From assembly GCA_902800215.1 (NCBI GenBank), contig CADCDS010000003.1, positions 1 through 64,000 of the forward strand: a DNA stretch of 64,000 nucleotides, in the 5' to 3' direction. The DNA is from an uncultured Bacteroidales bacterium. GTDB lineage: Bacteria; Bacteroidota; Bacteroidia; Bacteroidales; Paludibacteraceae. The notes under the pieces were generated by a model. It made no database searches. It had not been told where the DNA came from and worked only from the letters and a program-made list of their open reading frames with translations. Positions 27,419 to 35,412 of the stretch are shown piece after piece; position 1 is the first letter of the stretch; every line of letters starts with the position of its first letter. A program made the translations under genes and the position numbers.

Positions 27419-27951
27419 GGCCGGGATGTGTTATATTGGGGATAATACAGATGGATCCACTCGCTGATACGGGTGATGAGTGCGACTGCAAATTCCGTCA
27501 GATTAGGATTTTGTTCTTCTATCGGCTGCGCTGGTTCAAAAACCGTCATCAGCACGGTCGGTAAGTTGCGTTCGGTGTACGCCGCGATCTCATTCATCGT
27601 CTTTTCGTCCAAGCTCTGCGTCGTCAGGCGAAAACAAGTCATTACGGCTTGATCGGTCTTCGAATCGGTGTAGTAACGGAAAAATTCCGCTGTGTATGCA
27701 TCGCTGATCTCGGCAGGCATAGGAAGGTCTGCCGGTATCTCTTCGCTGGACAATATCTGCATCAGCGCCGTCCGGTACTGCTGCAGGGAGGTCTGATACA
27801 CCTCCGTTTGCGGAACGGTATTCAGTATCTCCGACGATCGCGCCTGAATGGCGAGAATACGGGGATCGATCAAGGTCTCATGACATATCTCCGCCTTCGT
27901 TGGAAGCCATCCGAACGCCATAAGGCATAGCGCTATTATCACTCGTTTCAT
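27415..27951 (-). CDS. Small exported protein of unknown function
   Basis: 178 residues with a clear signal peptide (MKRVIIALCLMAFGWLPTKA). The mature part is mostly helical and acidic, with no motif I recognise. It is the first gene of a 13-gene minus-strand run whose promoter lies at 27985-28016; its stop overlaps the next start (ATGA). Position suggests a partner for the following InlB-repeat protein, but this is only context. Confidence 0.7.
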   Translation of the reverse strand: MKRVIIALCLMAFGWLPTKAEICHETLIDPRILAIQARSSEILNTVPQTEVYQTSLQQYRTALMQILSSEEIPADLPMPAEISDAYTAEFFRYYTDSKTDQAVMTCFRLTTQSLDEKTMNEIAAYTERNLPTVLMTVFEPAQPIEEQNPNLTEFAVALITRISEWIHLYYPQYNTSRP

Positions 27952-27984
27952 ACGACTTTTTTGAGTTTAATCACAAATCGGGCA

Positions 27985-28016
27985 CAAAGGTACAAAATTT
28001 TTTGCATATATGCAAA
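27985..28016 (-). promoter_or_regulatory. Promoter of the 13-gene minus-strand run
   Basis: Minus strand: TTTGCATATATG, 20-bp spacer ending in an A/T tract, TACCTTTG (27992-27985), then TGCCCGATTTG. No other clear promoter is visible down to the pectate-lyase-like gene at 12577. Confidence 0.85.
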
Positions 28017-28041
28017 TAAAAGTGCATTTTTTGGGAAGATT

Positions 28042-28704
28042 CTATTCGAGTATGGGTGTCATAGCGCCGAGGAAGACGCGGCTGAAGGCCTGGCGACGAC
28101 GGGCAAAGGTGTGGAGACGACCGAGAGGGATGGGTTCGAAAATGACATCTTCTGATGTCGTTTGATATTGTTTGATATCGTTTGAAATCGTTTGAGATTC
28201 CTGAGATTTGGCGGCATCACGGGCAGATTGGAGAGCACGGTAGATGGAGACGTAGGTATATTGATAGAAACGGGCGTAGGGTTTGAGGCCGGGTTCGGGT
28301 TGTTTGTGGGCTTTGAAGACGTTGAAGTAATGGTTCAGGAAACGGATACGCCATTCGAGGGCTTCCATAGAATGGTCGCGTTCAAGGGCATGTGCCCGGC
28401 GTTGGGCTTCTTTGATGAGTTCACGATTCGCTACACAGGCAGCAGACCAGTGGGTGGGGAAATGGTAGGTATAGAGTTGGTGAAGACCGTTATGTTCCGG
28501 GCAACGGCGGACAATGATGTGTTTGCGGTAATGGCGGCCATCTTTGTGGGAGTTCATCATACCGAAATAGGCATCTATGCCTTCAACGAAGGTCAGATAG
28601 CGCACTCCACGGGCTCGTGGAGCGGAATTGGCCGGAAGAATGACATATTCCGAAACAATGCGATCCAAACTGGAAATTATCTCCGTTTTCAGATGTCTTG
28701 CCAT
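28042..28704 (-). CDS. Unrecognised 220-aa basic protein
   Basis: I do not recognise this protein. It is rich in Arg, His and Tyr, has no signal peptide or membrane segment, and contains paired motifs such as RGVRYLTFVEGIDAYFG, HYRKHIIVRRCPEHNG and LEWRIRFLNHYFNVFK. A Cys and several His residues could bind metal but no known pattern fits. A decamer array encodes SQTISNDIKQYQTTSEDV near 175-192. It is transcribed alone from a well-formed promoter at 28840-28871 with a leader of about 130 nt. A mobile-element or nucleic-acid-binding origin is possible but unsupported. Confidence 0.65.
   Translation of the reverse strand: MARHLKTEIISSLDRIVSEYVILPANSAPRARGVRYLTFVEGIDAYFGMMNSHKDGRHYRKHIIVRRCPEHNGLHQLYTYHFPTHWSAACVANRELIKEAQRRAHALERDHSMEALEWRIRFLNHYFNVFKAHKQPEPGLKPYARFYQYTYVSIYRALQSARDAAKSQESQTISNDIKQYQTTSEDVIFEPIPLGRLHTFARRRQAFSRVFLGAMTPILE
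28151..28210 (-). repeat. 10-nt tandem array inside the 220-aa gene
   Basis: Plus-strand units TCTGATGTCG, TTTGATATTG, TTTGATATCG, TTTGAAATCG, TTTGAGATTC, CTGAGATTTG. It is the only clear decamer array in the window and lies in a polar linker before the C-terminal basic segment. Confidence 0.85.
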
Positions 28705-28839
28705 AGCATGTAATGTGTTGTATATGTGTTTGTTATATGATGTTAATTATAAGCATTGTCTAGGATTAGTATTACGCGGTCCCTATGCGGGGAGTTTCCA
28801 AGTTCAATTTTAGACCTTAGGAGGTATCAAAATCGAGTG

Positions 28840-28871
28840 CAAAGATACAAAAAAAAATTGGAATATGCAAA
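28840..28871 (-). promoter_or_regulatory. Promoter of the 220-aa gene
   Basis: Minus strand: TTTGCATATTCC, 20-bp spacer with a T9 tract, TATCTTTG (28847-28840), then CACTCGATTTTG. The leader 28833-28705 is about 130 nt with no obvious gene. Confidence 0.8.
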
Positions 28872-28930
28872 TTTTTGGTGACGAAAATGGATAGAAAATG
28901 TAATAAAATATATAAAAATGTACGCGGGCG

Positions 28931-28962
28931 CTTGCGTATGTCAGAAAAAAGCAGTAATTTTG
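28931..28962 (+). promoter_or_regulatory. Promoter of the long RluA-type gene
   Basis: CTTGCGTATGTC from 28931, 20-bp spacer, TAATTTTG 28955-28962, then CAGCGTGAAATCGC. The predicted start of transcription is within a few bases of the GTG at 28967, so the message may be nearly leaderless. Confidence 0.8.
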
Positions 28963-28966
28963 CAGC

Positions 28967-30265
28967 GTGAAATCGCCTTATGAAATAGGACCGACGGAGG
29001 AAGCACGGAAAGCAGCAGAGGAAGTAATGGAAAAAGTGCATCGGTATATGGAAGTTCACCCGGAAAGTGAGCTGCATACGTGTGGAAAGATGTTTGGTGT
29101 TTTACTTTGTAAAAACGGGTATTTAGCCGCTTTCTCGGCAAAGTTGGATGGGTCGTATGAGCACGAAGGATTTGTGGGGCCGGTGTACGAAATGAAGGAA
29201 GAACCAATCGGGACCAATAAGGAGGAATCGAGACGGTTACAAAGACTGCTTTTTGCGGAATATAAGCTGCTGAACGGAAAGGGAGAAAAAAAGAACCTTT
29301 TGGAGATATTTGAGAAGGAAAAACCTATCCTCTCAGCAGATGAATGGTTTAATGGCAAAAAGGCTTCCTCTCTACCGCCAAGTGGTGCAGGAGAATGCTG
29401 TGCGCCGAAGTTGCTGCAGGCGGCATTTTTGCAGGGCTTAGAACCGGTAGAATTGGCTGAGTTTTGGGTGGGGGCATCGCCGAAAAATGAGATACGACAA
29501 GAAGGGGCTTTTTATGCACCTTGTTCAGGAAGATGCGGACCAATCCTTCGGCACATGTTAGAAGGATTGGAAATTGAACATTTGAAATTGGAAATTGGAG
29601 ATTTTTCTAAGCCGGAAGTGGTGTATGAAGATGATGATTTAATGGTGGTAAATAAGCCCAGCGGATTATTGTCAGTACCGGGGAAAGGAGAGGAACTCTC
29701 AATAGAGAGTTATTTCAAATTTCAAGTTTCAAATTTCAAATTTTTAAAGGCGGTGCATCGATTGGATCAGGATACAAGCGGGCTGTTGGTGCTGGCGAAA
29801 AACGAGGCGACATATAAGACATTACAAGCGTATTTTCAACGACGCGACATCTTAAAGCGGTATGAAGCCGTTTGTAAAGGGTTACAGGTTACGGGTGACG
29901 GGTTACGGGAAGGCACTATTTCCCTACCCTTGTTGCCGAATCCGTATGACAGGCCGCGACAAATGGTAGATAAGGAGCACGGGAAGCCAGCCATCACGAG
30001 GTACGTGATAAGGGAAAAGCGAGAGGATGGAACGGTGTTTGTGGATTTTTACCCGTTAACGGGTAGAACGCATCAATTAAGGGTTCATGCGGCACACCCG
30101 GAAGGATTAAATGCGCCGATTTTGGGAGATCGGTTGTATAATGGGTTACGGGTTACGGGTGACGGGTTACGGGGTGATAGGTTATTGTTACATGCGGCGG
30201 AAATTGAATTTTTGCATCCGGTAACGGGAGAGAAAATGCACTTCTGTATTCCGTCGGGATTCTGA
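28967..30265 (+). CDS. RluA-family pseudouridine synthase with N-terminal extension
   Basis: 432 residues from GTG 28967. The first 200 residues form the extra domain found in long Bacteroidota RluA proteins, with SLPPSGAGECCAPKLLQAAF and the matching YAPCSGRCGPILRHML. The catalytic domain follows: VNKPSGLLSVPG, AVHRLDQDTSGLLVLAKN (catalytic Asp about 265) and LTGRTHQLRVHAAH. Target base unknown. Four heptamer arrays interrupt the gene, more than any other here. The start is uncertain because the promoter lies so close; an ATG at 29027 would remove residues that align with family N-termini. Confidence 0.88.
   Translation: MKSPYEIGPTEEARKAAEEVMEKVHRYMEVHPESELHTCGKMFGVLLCKNGYLAAFSAKLDGSYEHEGFVGPVYEMKEEPIGTNKEESRRLQRLLFAEYKLLNGKGEKKNLLEIFEKEKPILSADEWFNGKKASSLPPSGAGECCAPKLLQAAFLQGLEPVELAEFWVGASPKNEIRQEGAFYAPCSGRCGPILRHMLEGLEIEHLKLEIGDFSKPEVVYEDDDLMVVNKPSGLLSVPGKGEELSIESYFKFQVSNFKFLKAVHRLDQDTSGLLVLAKNEATYKTLQAYFQRRDILKRYEAVCKGLQVTGDGLREGTISLPLLPNPYDRPRQMVDKEHGKPAITRYVIREKREDGTVFVDFYPLTGRTHQLRVHAAHPEGLNAPILGDRLYNGLRVTGDGLRGDRLLLHAAEIEFLHPVTGEKMHFCIPSGF
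29569..29606 (+). repeat. GGAAATT heptamer array in the RluA-type gene
   Basis: Units GGAAATT, GAACATT, TGAAATT, GGAAATT, GGAGATT. It encodes IEHLKLEIGD in the linker before the catalytic domain. Confidence 0.9.
29713..29744 (+). repeat. TTTCAAA heptamer array in the RluA-type gene
   Basis: Units TTTCAAA, TTTCAAG, TTTCAAA, TTTCAAA. Encodes FKFQVSNFKF, nearly the same peptide as the array in the O-methyltransferase at 3911, immediately before the AVHRLD motif. Confidence 0.95.
29879..29909 (+). repeat. GGGTTAC heptamer array in the RluA-type gene (first)
   Basis: Units GGGTTAC, AGGTTAC, GGGTGAC, GGGTTAC. Encodes GLQVTGDGLRE in a surface loop. Confidence 0.93.
30143..30177 (+). repeat. GGGTTAC heptamer array in the RluA-type gene (second)
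   Basis: Units GGGTTAC, GGGTTAC, GGGTGAC, GGGTTAC, GGGGTGA. Encodes GLRVTGDGLRGD, almost identical to the first copy 264 nt upstream, so two related arrays sit in one gene in the same reading frame. Confidence 0.95.
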
Positions 30266-30300
30266 AAATTGAACAATTTTTGTAAAAATAATGGCATATG

Positions 30301-30332
30301 CTTGCATATGTCATTTTTTTTTACTATCTTTG
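30301..30332 (+). promoter_or_regulatory. Promoter of the 18-gene bactofilin-to-amidase run
   Basis: CTTGCATATGTC from 30301, 20-bp spacer with a T9 tract, TATCTTTG 30325-30332, then CACCCGATTTTG. Leader about 55 nt. No comparably clear promoter was seen between here and 52503. Confidence 0.88.
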
Positions 30333-30392
30333 CACCCGATTTTGCGTAAAACGCAATAAAACGAAGTATAACAATAAAAAACGATAGGAATT

Positions 30393-30764
30393 ATGGCAAA
30401 TGAGAAACAAGGCGGTTTGATGTTCAACGCGTTAACCGCAGGAAGTAAGATTGTAGGTAACATCACGGCAGACAGCGATTTTCGCATCGACGGAACGATC
30501 GAAGGTGAGTTGAACTGTACCGGAAAGGTGATTATCGGTGAAGGTGGTAAAGTAAAAGGTACGGTTAACTGCGCCAACGCAGAGATCATGGGTACGATGG
30601 AAGGTAAAGTAACATGTTCGCAGCAGTTGAATCTGCGTGCAAACGGCAAGATCAACGGAGACGTGATCACGAAGACGTTGATCGTAGAGCCGGGAGCTAT
30701 CTTTAACGGTACCTGTTCAATGGGCACCAAGGCACAAGAGGCGGCTGCGCCGTTAAAACGTTAA
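30393..30764 (+). CDS. Bactofilin (polymer-forming cytoskeletal protein)
   Basis: 123 residues. A single bactofilin domain (about 15-110): KIVGNITADSDFRIDGTIEGELNCTGKVIIG and further rungs of a right-handed beta-helix with regular G-x-V/I spacing. Short polar ends flank it. Bactofilins polymerise under the inner membrane and influence cell shape. The stop codon is provided by an 8-nt repeat array. It heads a run that also includes peptidoglycan genes (PBP1A, amidase). Confidence 0.92.
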   Translation: MANEKQGGLMFNALTAGSKIVGNITADSDFRIDGTIEGELNCTGKVIIGEGGKVKGTVNCANAEIMGTMEGKVTCSQQLNLRANGKINGDVITKTLIVEPGAIFNGTCSMGTKAQEAAAPLKR

Positions 30765-30780
30765 ATCGTTAAATCGTTTA
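30751..30780 (+). repeat. YGTTAAAN octamer array, bactofilin-DUF1015 spacer
   Basis: Units CGTTAAAA, CGTTAAAT, CGTTAAAT, CGTTTA. It contains the bactofilin TAA stop and most of the gap. Confidence 0.95.
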
Positions 30781-30788
30781 GATTTTTT

Positions 30789-32036
30789 ATGAAGATAAAA
30801 CCTTTTAAAGGTGTTCGACCGCCGCAAGAGCTCGTGGAGAAAGTGAGCAGTAGGCCGTATGACGTGTTAAATTCGGAAGAAGCGCGAAATGAAGCAGCTG
30901 GTAACGATATGAGTTTATATCATATCATCAAGCCGGAGATCAATTTTGAGCCGGGCACCGATGAGCACGATCCCCGTGTGTATCAAGAGGCCAAGTTGCA
31001 ATATAAGCGTTTTCGTCTGAAAGGCTGGTTAGAGCAAGACTTGGATCCGCATTACTATGTTTACGCGCAGACGATGAACGGTAAGACCCAGTATGGTCTG
31101 GTGGTTGCTGCGTGGGTGGATGATTACTTGGAGGGTCGCATCAAGAAACACGAGTTAACGCGCAAGGATAAAGAGGAAGACCGCATGAAACATGTGCGCA
31201 CGATCAATGCGAACATGGAGCCGGTTTTCTTTGCCTATCCGCATCGTGCAGATCTGGATGCCATTGTGGCAGAGGTGTGCAAGAAAAAACCGGAGTACGA
31301 TTTTGTAGCGGCGCCGGAAGGATTCAGGCATACCTTCTGGGTGATCGATAACCCAAAGACCATTCAGCAGATCACGGATATCTTTGCTGAGATTCCGGCG
31401 ATGTATATCGCTGACGGACACCACAGGTCAGCTGCCGCGGCGCGAGTGGGCGAGGAATTAAAAATTAAAAATGAAAAATTAAAAATTAAAAATCCCGAGT
31501 ACGAGTATTTCTTAGCTGTCTGTTTCCCTGATAACCAGTTGACGATTATTGACTATAACCGTGTAGTGAAGGATCTGAATGGTCTGACGGAGGCTCAATT
31601 TTTGAAAGCGCTGAAGACGGATTTTAAGGTAGAGGAGAAAGGTGAAGAGATCTATAAGCCGCAGGGATTGCATAATTTCAGCCTGTATTTAGGTGGGAAA
31701 TGGTACAGTTTGACGGCTAAGAAGGGTCGGTATAACGATGCGGATCCGATTGGTGTGCTGGATGTAACGATCTCGAGTAATCTGATTCTGGATAAGATCT
31801 TAGGCATTAAGGATCTGCGGACAGACAAACGGATCGATTTTGTGGGCGGTATTCGTGGTTTGGGAGAGTTAAAGCGGAGAGTGGATAGCGGCGAGATGGC
31901 GCTTGCGCTGGCACTCTACCCTGTTACCATGCAGCAGATCATCGACATCGCCGATAGCGGTAATATTATGCCGCCGAAGACGACGTGGTTCGAACCGAAA
32001 TTGAGAAGCGGATTGGTAATTCACGAGCTTAATTAA
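30789..32036 (+). CDS. DUF1015 family protein
   Basis: 415 residues. The family signature begins IKPFKGVRPPQELVEKVSSRPYDVL and includes YIADGHHRSAAA (about 205), a conserved His-rich segment. DUF1015 proteins are found near serine biosynthesis genes in many Bacteroidota and may be kinases or related enzymes, but the activity of this one is unknown. A heptamer array (ATTAAAA) encodes ELKIKNEKLKIKNPE right after the DGHHR motif. Its stop lies at the start of an AACTGGTC array. Confidence 0.88.
   Translation: MKIKPFKGVRPPQELVEKVSSRPYDVLNSEEARNEAAGNDMSLYHIIKPEINFEPGTDEHDPRVYQEAKLQYKRFRLKGWLEQDLDPHYYVYAQTMNGKTQYGLVVAAWVDDYLEGRIKKHELTRKDKEEDRMKHVRTINANMEPVFFAYPHRADLDAIVAEVCKKKPEYDFVAAPEGFRHTFWVIDNPKTIQQITDIFAEIPAMYIADGHHRSAAAARVGEELKIKNEKLKIKNPEYEYFLAVCFPDNQLTIIDYNRVVKDLNGLTEAQFLKALKTDFKVEEKGEEIYKPQGLHNFSLYLGGKWYSLTAKKGRYNDADPIGVLDVTISSNLILDKILGIKDLRTDKRIDFVGGIRGLGELKRRVDSGEMALALALYPVTMQQIIDIADSGNIMPPKTTWFEPKLRSGLVIHELN
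31457..31494 (+). repeat. ATTAAAA heptamer array in the DUF1015 gene
   Basis: Five units ATTAAAA, ATTAAAA, ATGAAAA, ATTAAAA, ATTAAAA, encoding a Lys/Asn/Leu/Ile helix-like insertion. Confidence 0.95.
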
Positions 32037-32066
32037 CTGGTCAACTGGTCTACTGGTCAACTGGTA
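32035..32066 (+). repeat. AACTGGTC octamer array, DUF1015-PorE spacer
   Basis: Four units AACTGGTC, AACTGGTC, TACTGGTC, AACTGGTA. It overlaps the DUF1015 stop and fills the 37-nt gap to the next ATG. Confidence 0.95.
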
Positions 32067-32073
32067 TACTAGA

Positions 32074-34131
32074 ATGAGAAAGCAGATTATTTACATATTC
32101 TTGGCGGTGCTGTGTCTTGCGAGTTGCAGTATTCAGCAGCGGGTGAAGCGGGCGGATAAGAAGTTTGCGATCGGCGAGTACTTCGTGGCAGCGGATATCT
32201 ATAAGTCCTGTTACAGTCGTCTGAACAGCAAGAAAGACCGTGTGCTGAAAGGTTACGTGGCCTATCAGCAGGGCGAGTGTTACCGAATCATCAATAATAC
32301 GCGTGCATATAACTGCTACAATAATGCGATTCGTTGCAAGTACCAGACGCAGGATTCGACGGTATATCTTCGTGCGGCACAGGTGCTGCAGTACCAGGGT
32401 AAGTACAAAGAAGCGTTGAAGTTCTTTGACATCTACCTGGAAGCGCACCCAGATCACTACGTGGCCAAGGCCGGTAAGTTCGCCTGCATGAAGATGGATG
32501 AATGGAAGCAGGAAAGTAGTCGGTATAAGGTTTCCGAGGCGAAGGAGTTTAATCAAAAACGGACAAGTAACTTCGCTCCGATGTTTATCGGAGACAATAC
32601 CGATGCGCTGATGTTTTCGAGTAACCGTCAGGAGAAGCCGAAAGGCGGTTCGAAGAAGATGCAGCGCCCGAGTAACGTGACGGGTCAGCAGTTGTTCCAG
32701 TTATACCAGACGCGTAAGAATGCCGCCGGAGAATGGGAGGATATTGAGTTGGCGGAGGGTTTGTACGATGCGCAGGAAGAAGAGCAGCAGAATGACTCGA
32801 CGGGTGGAAAGAGTGCCGGTACGGCGGAGATGGGTGTATGCTGTTTTTCGTCAGACGGACGTACGATGTTGTTCACCTATTCGAAGCCGGTAAACGGAAA
32901 AGACTTAGGTGCAAAGATCTACCGCAGCGAACGAGCCAGTGGAGAATGGGGAGAGCCTCAGGAAGTGAAACTGTTTGCGGACAGTTCGATCACGGTGGGT
33001 CACCCGGCCTTGAATGCGACAGGCGATACCCTCTATTTCGTGAGTGACGCCGAAGGGGGGCAAGGCGGGAAAGATATCTGGATGGCGGAGTTGGAAGGTA
33101 CGGAATGGGTAAACGCCCAGCCTTTAGGTGCCGGTATTAACACGGAGATGGATGAGATGTTTCCGTATGTCCATGCCGATGGTACTTTGTATTTCTCCAG
33201 TAACGGACACCCGGGTTACGGAGGTTTGGATATCTTCAAGGCGACACGGGACACGACGATAAAGGACAGTACGGTCTGGATTCTGTTTAACATGGGTAAA
33301 CCGTTCAACGGTGCCGGAGACGATTTCGGTATCACGTTTGCGGGAAATACGCAGGACGGATTCTTCTCTTCTAACCGAGGGGATAAGAAGGGATTTGATA
33401 AGATCTACCGTTTTGTACTGCCGGAGATGGAGTTTTTGGTAGAAGGAACGATCACGGACGAAGCGGGTAACGCGTTGAGTGAGGCCCAGTTACGCATCGT
33501 GGGTAGCGACGGCACGAACAGTAAGATCAACGCCCGCCGGGACGGAACGTATAAGATCAAGTTGAACCGGGAAGTGAAATACGTGATGTTAGCAACGGCC
33601 CGTGGACACTTAAACGACAAAGCCCAATGGGACACGAAGGGTCTGAAAGACAGTAAGACGTACACGATGAATTTTGCGTTGAACCCGATCAGCCGACCGG
33701 TGAAGATGGATAATATCTTCTATGAATTCGGACGATGGGAGTTAACGAAAGCCTCGGAGGAAGAGTTGGAACGATTAGTGAAATTGCTGAACGACAACCC
33801 CAATATCACGATCGAGTTGAGTGCGCACACCGATATGAAGGGTACGGACGAGTTCAATAACGAGTTAAGTCAGAAACGTGCACAGAGTTGCTGCGATTTC
33901 CTGATTAGAAGCGGTATTGAACGGGAACGTTTGACACCGGTGGGTTACGGAAAGACGAAACCGGTGGTATGCGACAAGGCGTTGAACAAACAATATCCGT
34001 GGATACCGGTGGAACAAGTACTGGACGAGACGTTTATTAACAGTCTGCCGGCAGATAAGCAGGATATCTGCAATCAGATTAACCGTAGGACCGAGTTTAA
34101 AGTGGTCAAAACAACGTATAAATTGTATTAG
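32074..34131 (+). CDS. PorE-like OmpA-family lipoprotein (type IX secretion-associated)
   Basis: 685 residues. Lipobox LASC near residue 18. Domains in order: TPR-like helices (about 25-150), PD40/WD40-like beta-propeller repeats (about 165-430; [41 protein letters not shown]), a carboxypeptidase-regulatory-like beta-sandwich (about 450-535) and an OmpA peptidoglycan-binding domain (about 545-680; [30 protein letters not shown]). This architecture matches PorE of the type IX secretion system, which ties the translocon to the cell wall. Other OmpA proteins share parts of it, so the T9SS link is strong inference. Confidence 0.85.
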   Translation: MRKQIIYIFLAVLCLASCSIQQRVKRADKKFAIGEYFVAADIYKSCYSRLNSKKDRVLKGYVAYQQGECYRIINNTRAYNCYNNAIRCKYQTQDSTVYLRAAQVLQYQGKYKEALKFFDIYLEAHPDHYVAKAGKFACMKMDEWKQESSRYKVSEAKEFNQKRTSNFAPMFIGDNTDALMFSSNRQEKPKGGSKKMQRPSNVTGQQLFQLYQTRKNAAGEWEDIELAEGLYDAQEEEQQNDSTGGKSAGTAEMGVCCFSSDGRTMLFTYSKPVNGKDLGAKIYRSERASGEWGEPQEVKLFADSSITVGHPALNATGDTLYFVSDAEGGQGGKDIWMAELEGTEWVNAQPLGAGINTEMDEMFPYVHADGTLYFSSNGHPGYGGLDIFKATRDTTIKDSTVWILFNMGKPFNGAGDDFGITFAGNTQDGFFSSNRGDKKGFDKIYRFVLPEMEFLVEGTITDEAGNALSEAQLRIVGSDGTNSKINARRDGTYKIKLNREVKYVMLATARGHLNDKAQWDTKGLKDSKTYTMNFALNPISRPVKMDNIFYEFGRWELTKASEEELERLVKLLNDNPNITIELSAHTDMKGTDEFNNELSQKRAQSCCDFLIRSGIERERLTPVGYGKTKPVVCDKALNKQYPWIPVEQVLDETFINSLPADKQDICNQINRRTEFKVVKTTYKLY

Positions 34132-34132
34132 C

Positions 34133-34927
34133 ATGCAACAATATTTGGATTTATGTAAGCGGGTGCTGGAAGAAGGCACGGTGAAACACGATCGGACGGG
34201 AACGGGTACGATCTCCGTTTTCGGTCACCAGATGCGGTTTAAGATGGAGGACGGTTTTCCGCTCTTGACCACGAAGAAGCTGCATCTAAAGTCCATTATC
34301 TATGAGTTGCTGTGGTTCTTACAGGGCGACACGAACGTGAAGTACCTGCAGGATCACGGTGTTCGGATTTGGAACGAATGGGCAGACGAGAACGGTGAGT
34401 TGGGGCCTGTTTATGGCCATCAATGGCGCAGTTGGCCCGATTATAACGGTGGTACCATTGACCAGATCGCCAATATCGTGGAGACGATTAAGAAGAACCC
34501 GGATAGCCGGCGTATGATGGTGAGTGCCTGGAACGTGGCCGAAGTGGATAAGATGGCCTTACCGCCGTGTCACTGTCTGTTCCAGTTCTATGTAGCGGAC
34601 GGGAAGTTGAGTTTGCAGTTGTACCAGCGCAGTGCCGATATCTTCTTGGGTGTGCCGTTTAATATTGCGAGTTATGCATTATTGCTGCAGATGATGGCGC
34701 AGGTGACGGGACTTAAATGCGGTGATTTCGTGCATACGTTGGGTGACGCACATATATACCTGAACCACTTGGAGCAGGTGAAGTTACAGTTGACGCGTGA
34801 ACCGAGACCGTTACCGCAGATGATTATTAACCCCGAGGTGAAGGACTTATTTAGTTTCCAATTCGAAGATTTTACATTAGAAGGATACGACCCGCATCCT
34901 CATATCGCGGGTGTTGTGAGCGTATGA
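34133..34927 (+). CDS. thyA: Thymidylate synthase
   Basis: 264 residues. Converts dUMP to dTMP with methylene-tetrahydrofolate. The catalytic Cys is in [13 protein letters not shown] (about 146), the folate/phosphate sites in [12 protein letters not shown] and [22 protein letters not shown]. The stop overlaps the folA ATG (ATGA), the classic thyA-folA pair that regenerates tetrahydrofolate. Confidence 0.98.
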   Translation: MQQYLDLCKRVLEEGTVKHDRTGTGTISVFGHQMRFKMEDGFPLLTTKKLHLKSIIYELLWFLQGDTNVKYLQDHGVRIWNEWADENGELGPVYGHQWRSWPDYNGGTIDQIANIVETIKKNPDSRRMMVSAWNVAEVDKMALPPCHCLFQFYVADGKLSLQLYQRSADIFLGVPFNIASYALLLQMMAQVTGLKCGDFVHTLGDAHIYLNHLEQVKLQLTREPRPLPQMIINPEVKDLFSFQFEDFTLEGYDPHPHIAGVVSV

Positions 34928-35412
34928 TCAGTATTATAGTTGCGGTCGCGGAGAACTATGCGATCGGGAAGAAAGGCGATTTGTTGTGCCATATGCCGGC
35001 GGATCTGAAGCATTTTAAAGAGATTACAAGCGGGCACACGGTGATGATGGGTGAACGGACGTTTCTGTCCTTGCCTAAGCATCCCCTACCCAACCGCCGG
35101 AATATCGTGCTGACAGACGTAGTCGGCAAAACTTTTGAGGGAGCCGAGACGGTGTATTCGTTGGATGAGATGCAACAAGCCGTTCATGGAGAAGAGGAAG
35201 CGTTTGTGATCGGAGGCGGTATGGTGTATAAACAAGCGATGGAGTTTGCAGACAAACTCTATATCACGCATATTCATCATTCTTGGCCGGATGCAGATAC
35301 GTTCTTCCCGGAGATCGATTTGAATATTTGGAAACAATTAAGTGCAGAGAAACACTCTGCCGATGAGAATAATCCTTACGATTATACCTTTGCAGAATAT
35401 GGCAGACGATAA
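34924..35412 (+). CDS. folA: Dihydrofolate reductase
   Basis: 162 residues. [34 protein letters not shown] carries the active-site acidic residue (Asp in MPADLKHF), and [12 protein letters not shown] and [13 protein letters not shown] are the NADPH-binding segments. It overlaps thyA by 4 nt and the ettA start by 14 nt. Confidence 0.96.
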   Translation: MISIIVAVAENYAIGKKGDLLCHMPADLKHFKEITSGHTVMMGERTFLSLPKHPLPNRRNIVLTDVVGKTFEGAETVYSLDEMQQAVHGEEEAFVIGGGMVYKQAMEFADKLYITHIHHSWPDADTFFPEIDLNIWKQLSAEKHSADENNPYDYTFAEYGRR

